51,067 nucleotides of DNA from Bacteroidota bacterium. GTDB taxonomy: Bacteria; Bacteroidota; Bacteroidia; Chitinophagales; UBA10324. A model generated the notes under the pieces. It was not told the origin of the DNA. It saw only the letters and a list, made by a program, of their open reading frames with translations, and searched no databases. The first letter of the stretch is position 1. Each line of letters begins with the position of its first letter. The stretch lies in contig JAFDYS010000062.1 in NCBI GenBank assembly GCA_018267315.1, forward strand, positions 1 through 51,067, written 5' to 3'. Made by a program: the position numbers and the translations under genes. Positions 17,524 through 25,063 of this stretch are shown piece after piece.

Positions 17524-17531
17524 TAACTTCG
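17524..17531 (+). promoter_or_regulatory. -7-like box before mazE
   Basis: TAACTTCG, one base off TAnnTTTG, ends 4 nt before the mazE ATG at 17536. It suggests a leaderless or nearly leaderless transcript. MazE/MazF complexes often repress their own promoter, but no clear dyad is seen here. Confidence 0.35.
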
Positions 17532-17535
17532 CTTC

Positions 17536-17787
17536 ATGAACAGTCGTCTTATTAAAATCGGAAACTCCAAAGGAGTCTTGCTTCCCAAATCATTTATTGA
17601 GCATGCAAATCTTCAATCAGAAGTGCGTATTGACTTAACGGAGGAGGGTGTCCTTATAAAGCCCATTCGTTCATCTAAAAGGAAGAAGTGGGAAGCGAAG
17701 TTCCGGAAAGAAACGCGGCGAAAGCCAGCGCTGGAATTGGGCGGCTTCGGTAATGACTTTGACAAAAACGAATGGGAATGGAAGTGA
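17536..17787 (+). CDS. mazE: MazE/AbrB-type antitoxin
   Basis: 83 residues. N-terminal AbrB-type swapped-hairpin DNA-binding domain, LIKIGNSKGVLLPKSFIEHA, the standard MazE start, followed by VRIDLTEEGVLIKPI. A basic stretch KKWEAKFRKETRRK leads to an acidic/aromatic tail GFGNDFDKNEWEWK, the part that normally wraps the toxin. It overlaps the mazF reading frame, as in most mazEF pairs. The protein binds and neutralises MazF and is expected to repress the operon. Confidence 0.88.
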   Translation: MNSRLIKIGNSKGVLLPKSFIEHANLQSEVRIDLTEEGVLIKPIRSSKRKKWEAKFRKETRRKPALELGGFGNDFDKNEWEWK

Positions 17788-18101
17788 AGCGGTTCGATGT
17801 TTATTTGGTTCAGCTTGATCCTGTTCGCGGCAGCGAAATGAGAAAAACCAGACCGTGTCTCATTATTTCGCCTGATGAAATGAATATTTATCTGAACACC
17901 ATCATTATTGCTCCGATGACTTCAGTGACGAGGAATTATCCAACGCGTGTCAATTGCATTTTTCAAAAGGTAAGAGGGCAGGTAGCCCTTGATCAATTGC
18001 GGGCAGCTGATAAGTCAAGACTTAGTAGAAGACTTGGAATGATAGATGAGGCCACGGCGACAAAGGTTTGCAATGTTCTCACTGTGATGTTTGAACTTTA
18101 A
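17778..18101 (+). CDS. mazF: MazF-type endoribonuclease toxin
   Basis: 107 residues from the ATG at 17778 (MEVKRFDVYLVQLDPVRGSE), 10 bp inside mazE; ATG 17772 and GTG 17784 are in-frame alternatives. PemK/MazF fold: DVYLVQLDPVRGSEMRKTRP, CLIISPDEMN, then the catalytic-site strand IIIAPMTSVTRNYPTRV, and the closing GQVALDQLRAADKSRL. The conserved Arg-Pro and the Thr/Ser of APMTS are present, so it should be an active sequence-specific mRNA interferase. Cut site unknown. Confidence 0.9.
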   Translation: MEVKRFDVYLVQLDPVRGSEMRKTRPCLIISPDEMNIYLNTIIIAPMTSVTRNYPTRVNCIFQKVRGQVALDQLRAADKSRLSRRLGMIDEATATKVCNVLTVMFEL

Positions 18102-18124
18102 AGACGGATATTTCTCACGCTGTC

Positions 18125-18371
18125 CGGTCTCCTTCAACCTCCTCCGCTCCTCCGCTCCTCCGCTCAGTCTCTGCGTGCGAACGCCAAGTGCGAGGGGCAA
18201 GACTGGGCGAAACACTGCGGAGATTTTTCATTCACGCCGTTGTTGGTCTTTGTATACGCATTGAAGCAGAGGCAGACCAACAACCGAAAAACGGCATCAG
18301 GACCAACAACGCCATCTATGCACTCGTTTAAAGTGCACGTGCATCAGTTTATGGTGCACATGCACCATAAA
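18125..18371. repeat. Repeat-rich gap after mazF
   Basis: Three kinds of repeat lie one after another. First, a tandem CTCCTCCG-type microsatellite at about 18140-18165. Second, GTTGTTGGTCT (about 18238-18248) with two inverted copies, AGACCAACAAC (about 18274-18284) and GACCAACAAC (18301-18310). Third, two dyads: the perfect palindrome TGCACGTGCA (18334-18343) and an 11-bp inverted repeat, TTTATGGTGCA at 18348-18358 and TGCACCATAAA at 18361-18371. No protein-coding signal is seen in this stretch. Confidence 0.6.
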
Positions 18372-18415
18372 TGAATCCAAATCATGTATTCCATAATCAA
18401 AACCACCTCTTTGCC

Positions 18416-18706
18416 ATGCCGGCACACCACATCAACCTCCGCGATGTGCAGAAGATGTTCGAAAATCAGGATCTGAAGAACCTGATAAAAGGAACACAGG
18501 CAAAGAATGGATTGTCTATGAACCGCATCCGTGTTCGGCAGGTGGGTAATAGCGGGTCACGACCGTTGCTGGTCTGTCTGCACCATGTAGCTCCCGCAAA
18601 GAGCAACAAAGGCATCAATAGCTTTAAATCCCACGTAGCCCTGTCCTCTTCGAGAGACACGGCTTTGGAGAATGATCGTGGTTACCCGGGTTGTTTCAAT
18701 CAGTAA
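18416..18706 (+). CDS. Doubtful small hypothetical protein
   Basis: An open frame of 96 codons from the ATG at 18416 (MPAHHINLRDVQKMFENQDL), or 111 codons from 18371. The first half reads like a soluble helical protein (LRDVQKMFENQDLKNLIKGT); the second half is low in hydrophobic residues and rich in Ser, Asn and His, without recognisable motifs. CTCTTTGCC just before 18416 vaguely resembles a -7 box. It overlaps the cyclase stop by 11 bp. I recognise no family. It may be a small lineage-specific gene, a decayed fragment, or chance. Confidence 0.22.
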   Translation: MPAHHINLRDVQKMFENQDLKNLIKGTQAKNGLSMNRIRVRQVGNSGSRPLLVCLHHVAPAKSNKGINSFKSHVALSSSRDTALENDRGYPGCFNQ

Positions 18707-19808
18707 GTGATATGGAGTGCAATTTTATTTTTTCCTGTTTTCCTTTCAGCAGAATCTCACCTAACTCATGTTTGACAAATTGCTGATCCGCGGGAAGGCG
18801 ATCAAGCAACTGGGCTGAGAGTAAAATGTTTACGTTATGGTTATTGCATTCATTCTGAATTCTGGATGTGGTATTCAGCACATCACCGGAGAACACAATA
18901 TCTTTTTTGATGACGCCGATTTCACCCACCGTGGCCTCACCCACATGCAAACCTGCCTTAAAGCTCGGGACTACCCCAAAGTTCTTTACAAAATGATCGC
19001 TTCTTTTTTTCAGAAGCTGCTCCACATGAAAAAAACACATCAGGCAGTTGTTATTGGCCAAACCTTTTTCAATGGGCCAACTTACCACCACTTCATCGCC
19101 CACGTACTGGTAAATTTCTCCCTGGTTGCTCACAATGGGTTCGGTGATCACGTTAAACGTTTCTTTGAGCAGTTCGAAGAAATTCTTGCTTCCGATTTTT
19201 TCTGCAATGGATGTAGATGATTTCAGGTCGAGAAACATAAAAATGCGTTCTTCTTCCCGCGGATGGTAATATTTTCCGGTGATGAATTTCAGCAAAACAC
19301 CCTGTCCGAACTTGTCATTTACCTGCAGCATGAATTGGGTGAATGAAACAACGAGGGCGGTCGAACACAGCGTGATAAAAAAGGAAGGAGCATTCAGGTT
19401 GACGATCACGTTTTGCCAGGAGCGTGTTGCCGCATGAGCTACCTTATCCTGCGACAGGAAATAGAAAAATCCCATGAAGAAAAGAGCTGCCACCGCAAGA
19501 CTGAGATAAAAAACAATAAATAGGATACCTGCATTTAAAATTCCAAAAGCGAAGGACCGTTGACGGTACATGTGGCGCATTTTGAAAACCAGGATATATC
19601 CTCCAATGACTCCGCCGAATAAGCCAAGGATCAGTTTTCCTGTGAAGTCAGCCCAGAATGGATAGTTGCCGCTTAGCTTGTTGAGTGCAACCAGGTCTTT
19701 CACGAAGTAGTAGTTATTGATGAAAGAAAATGCTGCGAAGAACATCCAGCAAAGGGTGATGATCAGTACCAGTTGCAATTTGTTACGAAGGGTTATGGGC
19801 GTATTCAT
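18696..19808 (-). CDS. Membrane-anchored class III nucleotide cyclase
   Basis: 370 residues. N-terminal membrane domain with four helices (about 13-33, 54-75, 90-117, 142-162), then a cytoplasmic class III adenylate/guanylate cyclase domain from about 185. Metal-binding aspartates are D194 in MFLDLKSSTS and D238 in YQYVGDEVVVSW; the transition-state residues appear as N312 and R316 in LNTTSRIQ; D303 in KKDIVF matches the base-contacting aspartate. By eye, the other base-contacting position, a Lys in mammalian adenylyl cyclases, is Q234, so ATP versus GTP preference is open. A dimer is needed for activity. A TAGATTTG box ends 4 nt before the ATG. Confidence 0.85.
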   Translation of the reverse strand: MNTPITLRNKLQLVLIITLCWMFFAAFSFINNYYFVKDLVALNKLSGNYPFWADFTGKLILGLFGGVIGGYILVFKMRHMYRQRSFAFGILNAGILFIVFYLSLAVAALFFMGFFYFLSQDKVAHAATRSWQNVIVNLNAPSFFITLCSTALVVSFTQFMLQVNDKFGQGVLLKFITGKYYHPREEERIFMFLDLKSSTSIAEKIGSKNFFELLKETFNVITEPIVSNQGEIYQYVGDEVVVSWPIEKGLANNNCLMCFFHVEQLLKKRSDHFVKNFGVVPSFKAGLHVGEATVGEIGVIKKDIVFSGDVLNTTSRIQNECNNHNVNILLSAQLLDRLPADQQFVKHELGEILLKGKQEKIKLHSISLTD

Positions 19809-19812
19809 ATTT

Positions 19813-19820
19813 CAAATCTA
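19813..19820 (-). promoter_or_regulatory. -7 box directly before the cyclase start
   Basis: Minus-strand TAGATTTG, an exact TAnnTTTG, is separated from the ATG at 19808 by only 4 nt, pointing to a leaderless transcript. Confidence 0.45.
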
Positions 19821-19884
19821 CAAACAAGGGTGTTCGTTTTATCCCGAAATACACCCTGGTAGCGGATGAAATGTATGCTGTATG

Positions 19885-19920
19885 TGAAAAGAAAAAGCCC
19901 GAATCTTTCGCCCCGGGCTT
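19885..19920 (-). terminator. Terminator of the ftsK-lolA unit
   Basis: Stem AAGCCCG (19895-19901) and CGGGCTT (19914-19920) with a 12-nt loop. Read on the minus strand it is followed by TTTTCTTTTC. It lies 22 bp after the lolA-like stop and is a typical intrinsic terminator. Confidence 0.75.
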
Positions 19921-19942
19921 CAAAAAAATTGTTCCTCTAATT

Positions 19943-20587
19943 TTATCGCAGATCCACTACTTCCACGCCGGGGTGTGCTTTGGTGTCGAAGGTGAAAAAT
20001 GAATCGGCGATGGCAGGATTGGGTGTGAATGCTTTGATCTCATAGGTGTAACGGTTTCCGTTCTTGTCAAACACGATGGCATTCTGTACTGTCTTCGCTG
20101 TCTTATCAATTCCCAGCCGGATTTTGAAATAAGGTTTTGATTTATCATTCGGTGTGAGTTCGATATACTGAAGCACCTTGCCATTCACCGTTTTCTCTTC
20201 CATGAAAGCGTAAATAAAGTTCTTCTCGTAGATGGTAAATATCTGTGATGGCGTAATGCTGTTTTCATCGGGCTCATAACTATTTACCTGCACCTCATTG
20301 GCCTCCTTAATGTAGGTCCATACGGTGGTATTATCGGAAGTTACCTCCTGGTTTTTCAAATTCACTTTGTACTTGTTGCCTTTCACGTACAATGTACCGG
20401 TTTGCGTGTCGGTGGTTTTGTTTTGCCCATTTTCGATCTTGATGGAAAAGTCGGCTTTCACTGAAGTGTATGACTTGTATTTGGCACTCACTCCATTTAG
20501 TATTTGCGTGGCTTTCGGATCCTGTTGTGCTCTGGAAATGAAGGAGACACAAAGGATAAGGCCCAGCAGCAGGGTAACTTTTTTCAT
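19943..20587 (-). CDS. LolA-like outer-membrane lipoprotein carrier
   Basis: 214 residues with a signal peptide (MKKVTLLLGLILCVSFISRA, then QQDP). LolA-like half-barrel: ILNGVSAKYKSYTSVKADFS, GTLYVKGNKYKVNLKNQEVT, TVWTYIKEANEVQVNSYEPD, SITPSQIFTIYEKNFIYAFM, ending with IVFDKNGNRYTYEIKAFTPN and DSFFTFDTKAHPGVEVVDLR, whose TF-x-x-D-x-x-x-x-PGVEVVDLR end is typical of Bacteroidota LolA-like proteins. Expected to carry lipoproteins across the periplasm. 45 bp downstream of ftsK on the same strand, so probably cotranscribed. Confidence 0.88.
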   Translation of the reverse strand: MKKVTLLLGLILCVSFISRAQQDPKATQILNGVSAKYKSYTSVKADFSIKIENGQNKTTDTQTGTLYVKGNKYKVNLKNQEVTSDNTTVWTYIKEANEVQVNSYEPDENSITPSQIFTIYEKNFIYAFMEEKTVNGKVLQYIELTPNDKSKPYFKIRLGIDKTAKTVQNAIVFDKNGNRYTYEIKAFTPNPAIADSFFTFDTKAHPGVEVVDLR

Positions 20588-20632
20588 GATTCGGTTCTTA
20601 ATGTTTTTGTTGTTGGAAGGCGGGACAAAGTT

Positions 20633-23191
20633 CTAAACAATCCCGCTCTTTTCCCTCATACTTGCCAAATACTGTTCCAAATCCATCTCTGTCTTGACAA
20701 GTACGTCGCGGGCCTTGCTTCCCTGGTTGGGTCCCACGATGCCGGCGGCTTCGAGTTGATCCATCAATCTGCCGGCGCGGTTGTAACCAAGTTTGAGTCG
20801 GCGCTGAAGTAATGAGGTAGATCCCTGCTGATATTGAACAATGATTTGAGCAGCTTCTTCAAAGAGTTCGTCTTTTTCATTCGGATCGAAAAAGTCACCG
20901 CCTTCATGTTCTTCATCTTTCACTTCCGGCAACAGGTGTGCTTCCGGATATCCGTGTTGTTCCGCAATGAAATCGCAGATGCGTTCGACTTCAGGCGTAT
21001 CTACGAAACCACTTTGCAGGCGCAGGGTGTCGCTGCCCATAGAGAGCAACATATCACCGCGACCGATCAATTGTTCCGCGCCGCCCTGGTCGAGGATGGT
21101 GCGTGAATCCACTTTCGAAGTCACCTTGTAGGCCATGCGCGCCGGGAAGTTGGCTTTGATTACGCCGGTGATGATGTTCACTGACGGGCGCTGCGTGGCG
21201 ATGATGAGATGAATGCCGATGGCACGTGCAAGTTGAGCAAGCCGCGCAATCGGCGTTTCAATTTCTTTTCCGGCAGTCATAATGAGATCGGCGAACTCGT
21301 CGATCACGAGAACGATGTAAGGAAGAAAACGATGTCCGTTCTTCGGATTGAGTTTGCGCGAAACGAATTTTTCATTGTACTCCTTCACATTGCGGCACTG
21401 CGCATCTTTGAGCAGATCGTAGCGCGAATCCATTTCGATCGTGAGTGCCTTAAGTGTGTTCACTACTTTCTTCGTATCAACGATGATCGGTTCGGCTTCG
21501 CCTGGAAGTTTGGCGAGGAAATGTTTTTCAATGGCGGTGTAAAGCGAGAGCTCCACTTTCTTTGGGTCAATCAGCACAAACTTGATCTGCGACGGATGCT
21601 TTTTATAAAGCAGCGAAACGAGAATGGAATTCACTCCTACTGATTTTCCCTGACCCGTGGCGCCGGCCATGAGCAGGTGCGGCATCTTGGCCAGATCGGC
21701 GATAAAGATTTCGTTGGAAATGGTTTTGCCAAGCGCCACCGGTAAATCCATCTGCGCATTCTGAAATTTCTCTGAGGCAAGCAGCGTGCGCATCGCCACC
21801 GTTTCCTTGTTGATGTTCGGTACTTCAATACCGATCGTTCCCTTACCCGGAATGGGTGCAATAATGCGGATGCCGAGTGCGGCAAGACTCAGCGCAATAT
21901 CATCTTCAAGGTTTTTGATTTTCGAAATACGGATGCCGGGTGCCGGCACAATTTCATACAACGTGACCGTGGGTCCCACGGTGGCCTTGATGCTTTGAAT
22001 CTCGATGCCGTAATTACGCAGCGTGTTCACGATCTGGTCTTTGTTGCGCATCAACTCTTCTGCATCCACTTTCGGTTTTTCGCTGCCGTGATTTTCGAGG
22101 AGATCCAAAGTCGGGTACTGGTAGTTAGGGAGATCAATCGTGGGATCGTAATTCTCCCGCACCACGGTGGCTTCTTCCGTCACCAATTCTTCTTCGGGAG
22201 TTTCCACGATGTCGAGAGCAATTTCATCCCCGTTCACTTTTGCAGGAGAAGCCGAAGCGGTCACCGGTAGTTCCTGACTCACATCAGCCATGTCTTCTTC
22301 CGGTTCTTCCTCCATCAGCTCTTCTTCAAATTCGACTTCGTCTTTCATTTCTTCTTCCGCTTCATTTTCTTCCATCGTTTCTGCTTCGAGCGGTTTCTCC
22401 ACGAGTTTCATTTGATTCAGCACATCATCCACCGTAAGCAGTTCTTCATTGCCGATGGTAAATGGAGGATTGTACTCGGGTTCCGTTTCAATGGCGACTT
22501 CCCCGGCGGGCAATTCTTTTTTGGCCAGGGGATTTGTGAAATGAAAACTGTAGTTAAATGCAATCACGAGATAACCCAGCACGAGAAAGACCAGCAAGGC
22601 GCCGGTGCCCACTAGGCCGAGAAACCCGGTGAGGTAACTGTTCGCAAAGGTCCCGACGGCACCGCCAAACGGGAAGGCGAAACTGTGAAACAGAAAACTC
22701 AGGGTGGTGGGAATCAGCACAAGTGCGAACACTGAATACGCCAACAACCGCCCAATGGGGAAAATATTTTTTCTCAGGAGAAGATTCAGTCCGATAGCGA
22801 AGAATGCAACGGGGAACAGAAACGAGGTGAGACCGAATCCTTCGTAGATGAAGAAGTGCGATACAAAAGCGCCGAGCCGTCCGAGGTAATTCTGCACTTC
22901 AAAATTTCCGGTGAAGAAACTGCTGAGCGTGAAATGAAAAACTTTGTCCTGATCGGCCTTCCACGTAAAGAGGTACGAAATAAAAGCCACAAAGAGATAC
23001 AGCGCGCTCAGGAGGAAGAGGAGCCCGAACACTTTCGGGGTGCGCTCATCCTGCATCAATGCTTTCAGCCCGCTCACTTTTTTCTCGCGCTTCTTGCGGG
23101 GTTCCTTCGGCGTTTTCTTTTCAGATGTTTCTGTCATCACAGCATCATCCTTCGCCGCTTCAATCTTCAATCGGTTAGTGGCTTCGGCCAT
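20633..23191 (-). CDS. ftsK: FtsK/SpoIIIE DNA translocase
   Basis: 852 residues. Moves chromosomal DNA through the closing septum and triggers dimer resolution. Order: basic N-terminus, four membrane helices (about 50-240), a very acidic linker at about 270-320 with runs of Glu, an alpha/beta motor with Walker A GATGQGKS (K516) and Walker B VLVIDEFADL (D631, E632), and a C-terminal winged-helix gamma domain STSLLQRRLKLGYNRAGRLM that reads polar DNA sequences. LIIATQRPSVNIITGVIKAN is also a signature stretch. Length is normal for the phylum. A near-consensus TAACTTTA box lies upstream. Confidence 0.95.
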   Translation of the reverse strand: MAEATNRLKIEAAKDDAVMTETSEKKTPKEPRKKREKKVSGLKALMQDERTPKVFGLLFLLSALYLFVAFISYLFTWKADQDKVFHFTLSSFFTGNFEVQNYLGRLGAFVSHFFIYEGFGLTSFLFPVAFFAIGLNLLLRKNIFPIGRLLAYSVFALVLIPTTLSFLFHSFAFPFGGAVGTFANSYLTGFLGLVGTGALLVFLVLGYLVIAFNYSFHFTNPLAKKELPAGEVAIETEPEYNPPFTIGNEELLTVDDVLNQMKLVEKPLEAETMEENEAEEEMKDEVEFEEELMEEEPEEDMADVSQELPVTASASPAKVNGDEIALDIVETPEEELVTEEATVVRENYDPTIDLPNYQYPTLDLLENHGSEKPKVDAEELMRNKDQIVNTLRNYGIEIQSIKATVGPTVTLYEIVPAPGIRISKIKNLEDDIALSLAALGIRIIAPIPGKGTIGIEVPNINKETVAMRTLLASEKFQNAQMDLPVALGKTISNEIFIADLAKMPHLLMAGATGQGKSVGVNSILVSLLYKKHPSQIKFVLIDPKKVELSLYTAIEKHFLAKLPGEAEPIIVDTKKVVNTLKALTIEMDSRYDLLKDAQCRNVKEYNEKFVSRKLNPKNGHRFLPYIVLVIDEFADLIMTAGKEIETPIARLAQLARAIGIHLIIATQRPSVNIITGVIKANFPARMAYKVTSKVDSRTILDQGGAEQLIGRGDMLLSMGSDTLRLQSGFVDTPEVERICDFIAEQHGYPEAHLLPEVKDEEHEGGDFFDPNEKDELFEEAAQIIVQYQQGSTSLLQRRLKLGYNRAGRLMDQLEAAGIVGPNQGSKARDVLVKTEMDLEQYLASMREKSGIV

Positions 23192-23260
23192 AGAGGAAAA
23201 TCAGGTAATTCGTAAAGTTATTGGTGCATGGAGTGCGGTGCAGTGAAGAGAATCAAAGTT

Positions 23261-23293
23261 TTCAACAGCAACCTTCATCAACGTCTATCTTTG
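23261..23293 (+). promoter_or_regulatory. Promoter of pruA
   Basis: TATCTTTG at 23286-23293 is an exact -7 box; a TTC at 23261-23263 stands 22 bp upstream in place of TTG. The implied leader of about 100 nt contains the paired repeat at 23312-23385. Confidence 0.55.
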
Positions 23294-23311
23294 CAGAAAA
23301 TTATTTTTCAT

Positions 23312-23385
23312 TGTCATGGTGAGCGAAGCGGAACCATGACATGCAATGCTAACGCATCATCCTTCGGCTTCGCTCAGGATGACAT
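23312..23385. repeat. Paired hairpin repeat in the pruA leader
   Basis: Two hairpins in tandem. Left: arms GTCATGGT (23313-23320) and ACCATGAC (23333-23340). Right: arms TCATCCT (23357-23363) and AGGATGA (23376-23382). The loops are complementary: GAGCGAAGC (23321-23329) against GCTTCGCTC (23367-23375). GTCATCCTGAGCGAAGC-type strings are common intergenic repeats in Bacteroidota as far as I recall. The element lies between the pruA promoter and the ATG at 23398. Confidence 0.7.
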
Positions 23386-23397
23386 CAACATCAGACT

Positions 23398-25029
23398 ATG
23401 TCCAACGGAATCTTCAACATCCCCACGCCGGTAAATGAGCCCAACCTGACGTATGCTCCCGGTACATCAGAGCGCGCCACTTTGAAAGCGACGCTAAAGC
23501 AGATGAAAGCAGAGAAAGCGGATTTGCCGATGTTCATCGGCGGCAAAGAAATTCGCACAGGCGAACGGGCGGAAATCAGGCCGCCGCATGAAATCAACTA
23601 TGTGCTTGGCCATTATCACAAAGGCAATGCAAGCCATGTGAAGCAGGCGATTGCCGCGGCCATGCGTGCCAAGAAAAACTGGGAATCGCTGAGCTGGGAA
23701 AACCGGGCTTCCATCTTTTTAAAAGCGGCCGATTTGCTCGCTTCAAAATACCGCGCCCGCATTAATGCGGCGACCATGCTGTGCCAGTCAAAGAATGTTT
23801 TCCAGGCCGAAATTGATTCGGCGTGCGAGTTCATTGACTTCCTGCGCTTCAACGTCAAGTTTGCCGAACAGATTTACCACATGCAGCCCGAATCCATGAA
23901 AGGCATGTGGAACCGGAGTGAATGGCGGCCGCTCGAAGGTTTCGTTTTTGCTATCACACCATTCAACTTCACATCCATAGCGGGAAATCTTCCGACGAGT
24001 GCTGCCATCATGGGCAATACCGTGGTGTGGAAACCGGCACACACTCAAATCTATTCGGCGTGGGTGATCATGGATCTGTTGCGTGAAGCGGGTTTGCCGG
24101 ATGGCGTGATCAACCTGCTCTATACCGGCGGAAGGGAAACCGGTGAAATTGTTTTCAATCATCCTGACTTCGCCGGCATTCATTTTACCGGATCCACCGG
24201 CGTGTTCCAGGGATTCTGGAAAACGATCGGAGAGAATATTGCCAAATACAAATCGTATCCGCGCATCGTGGGTGAAACCGGAGGAAAGGATTTTGTGCTG
24301 GCCCATCCGAGCGCTGATGCAGCGGCAGTGGCAACGGCTTTGTCACGCGGGGCTTTTGAGTACCAGGGACAGAAATGTTCTGCGGCTTCGCGCGCCTACA
24401 TTCCTTCAAATCTGTGGAAAGAAGTGAAAAGCCGTCTTGTGACAGACATCGAATCATTCCGCATGGGAGGCGTGGAAGACTTCCGCAATTTCATTAATGC
24501 GGTGATTGACGAAGCATCATTCACCGGTTTGGCCGGCTACATTGATCGCGCGAAGAAGGACAAAGGCGTGAAGATCATCGCCGGCGGAACGTATGATATG
24601 AGCCGCGGTTATTTCATCAATCCCACCGTGCTCGAAGTGAAAGACCCGATGTACACCACCATGTGCACCGAATTGTTCGGCCCGGTACTTACGGTTTATG
24701 TGTATGATGAATCGAAATTCAATCAGACGCTTGACCTCGTTGACAGCACATCAAACTATGCACTCACCGGGGCCATTTTTTCTCAGGATCGAAATGCGGT
24801 AGATATGGCGACCAAAAAGCTGGTGAACTCGGCCGGAAACTTCTACATCAACGACAAACCCACCGGTGCAGTCGTAGGTCAGCAGCCATTCGGCGGAGCA
24901 AGAGGCAGCGGTACCAATGACAAGGCCGGTTCCATGATCAATCTGCTGCGTTGGGTTTCACCGCGAACCATCAAAGAAACTTTCAATCCGCCGACAGACT
25001 ACCGGTATCCGTTTATGAGTGAGCAGTGA
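23398..25029 (+). CDS. pruA: L-glutamate gamma-semialdehyde (P5C) dehydrogenase
   Basis: 543 residues, second step of proline breakdown: NAD-dependent oxidation of glutamate semialdehyde to glutamate. Aldehyde dehydrogenase fold with the catalytic cysteine C327 in GQKCSAASRAYIP and the general-base glutamate E293 in GETGGKDFVL. The PFNFTSIAGNLPTSAAIMGN and NPTVLEVKDPMYTTMCTELF stretches are typical of the stand-alone, eukaryote-like P5C dehydrogenases of Bacteroidota. Full length. Its last 49 codons (from 24880) are duplicated at 26237-26386 with only synonymous changes, and a fic gene lies between; see findings. The other step, proline dehydrogenase, is not in the window. Confidence 0.95.
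   Translation: MSNGIFNIPTPVNEPNLTYAPGTSERATLKATLKQMKAEKADLPMFIGGKEIRTGERAEIRPPHEINYVLGHYHKGNASHVKQAIAAAMRAKKNWESLSWENRASIFLKAADLLASKYRARINAATMLCQSKNVFQAEIDSACEFIDFLRFNVKFAEQIYHMQPESMKGMWNRSEWRPLEGFVFAITPFNFTSIAGNLPTSAAIMGNTVVWKPAHTQIYSAWVIMDLLREAGLPDGVINLLYTGGRETGEIVFNHPDFAGIHFTGSTGVFQGFWKTIGENIAKYKSYPRIVGETGGKDFVLAHPSADAAAVATALSRGAFEYQGQKCSAASRAYIPSNLWKEVKSRLVTDIESFRMGGVEDFRNFINAVIDEASFTGLAGYIDRAKKDKGVKIIAGGTYDMSRGYFINPTVLEVKDPMYTTMCTELFGPVLTVYVYDESKFNQTLDLVDSTSNYALTGAIFSQDRNAVDMATKKLVNSAGNFYINDKPTGAVVGQQPFGGARGSGTNDKAGSMINLLRWVSPRTIKETFNPPTDYRYPFMSEQ
24880..25029 (+). repeat. Direct repeat, copy 1 (functional 3' end of pruA)
   Basis: The last 49 codons plus stop of pruA. It matches 26237-26386 with seven third-position synonymous differences in 147 nt and a different stop codon (TGA here, TAG in the other copy). 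Homology starts sharply at the QQPFGG codons. Confidence 0.9.
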
Positions 25030-25063
25030 TAATTGCTTTGGATTCCGCAATACGAATGGAAGT

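Noticed and set aside
17524..18371. mazEF and its flanking repeats as a complete mobile element
   Set aside because: No transposase, integrase or target duplication is visible around it; only the repeats downstream are unusual.
18466..18660. Minus-strand open frame of 64 codons after the cyclase gene
   Set aside because: Antisense to another doubtful frame, no motifs, no promoter-like element.
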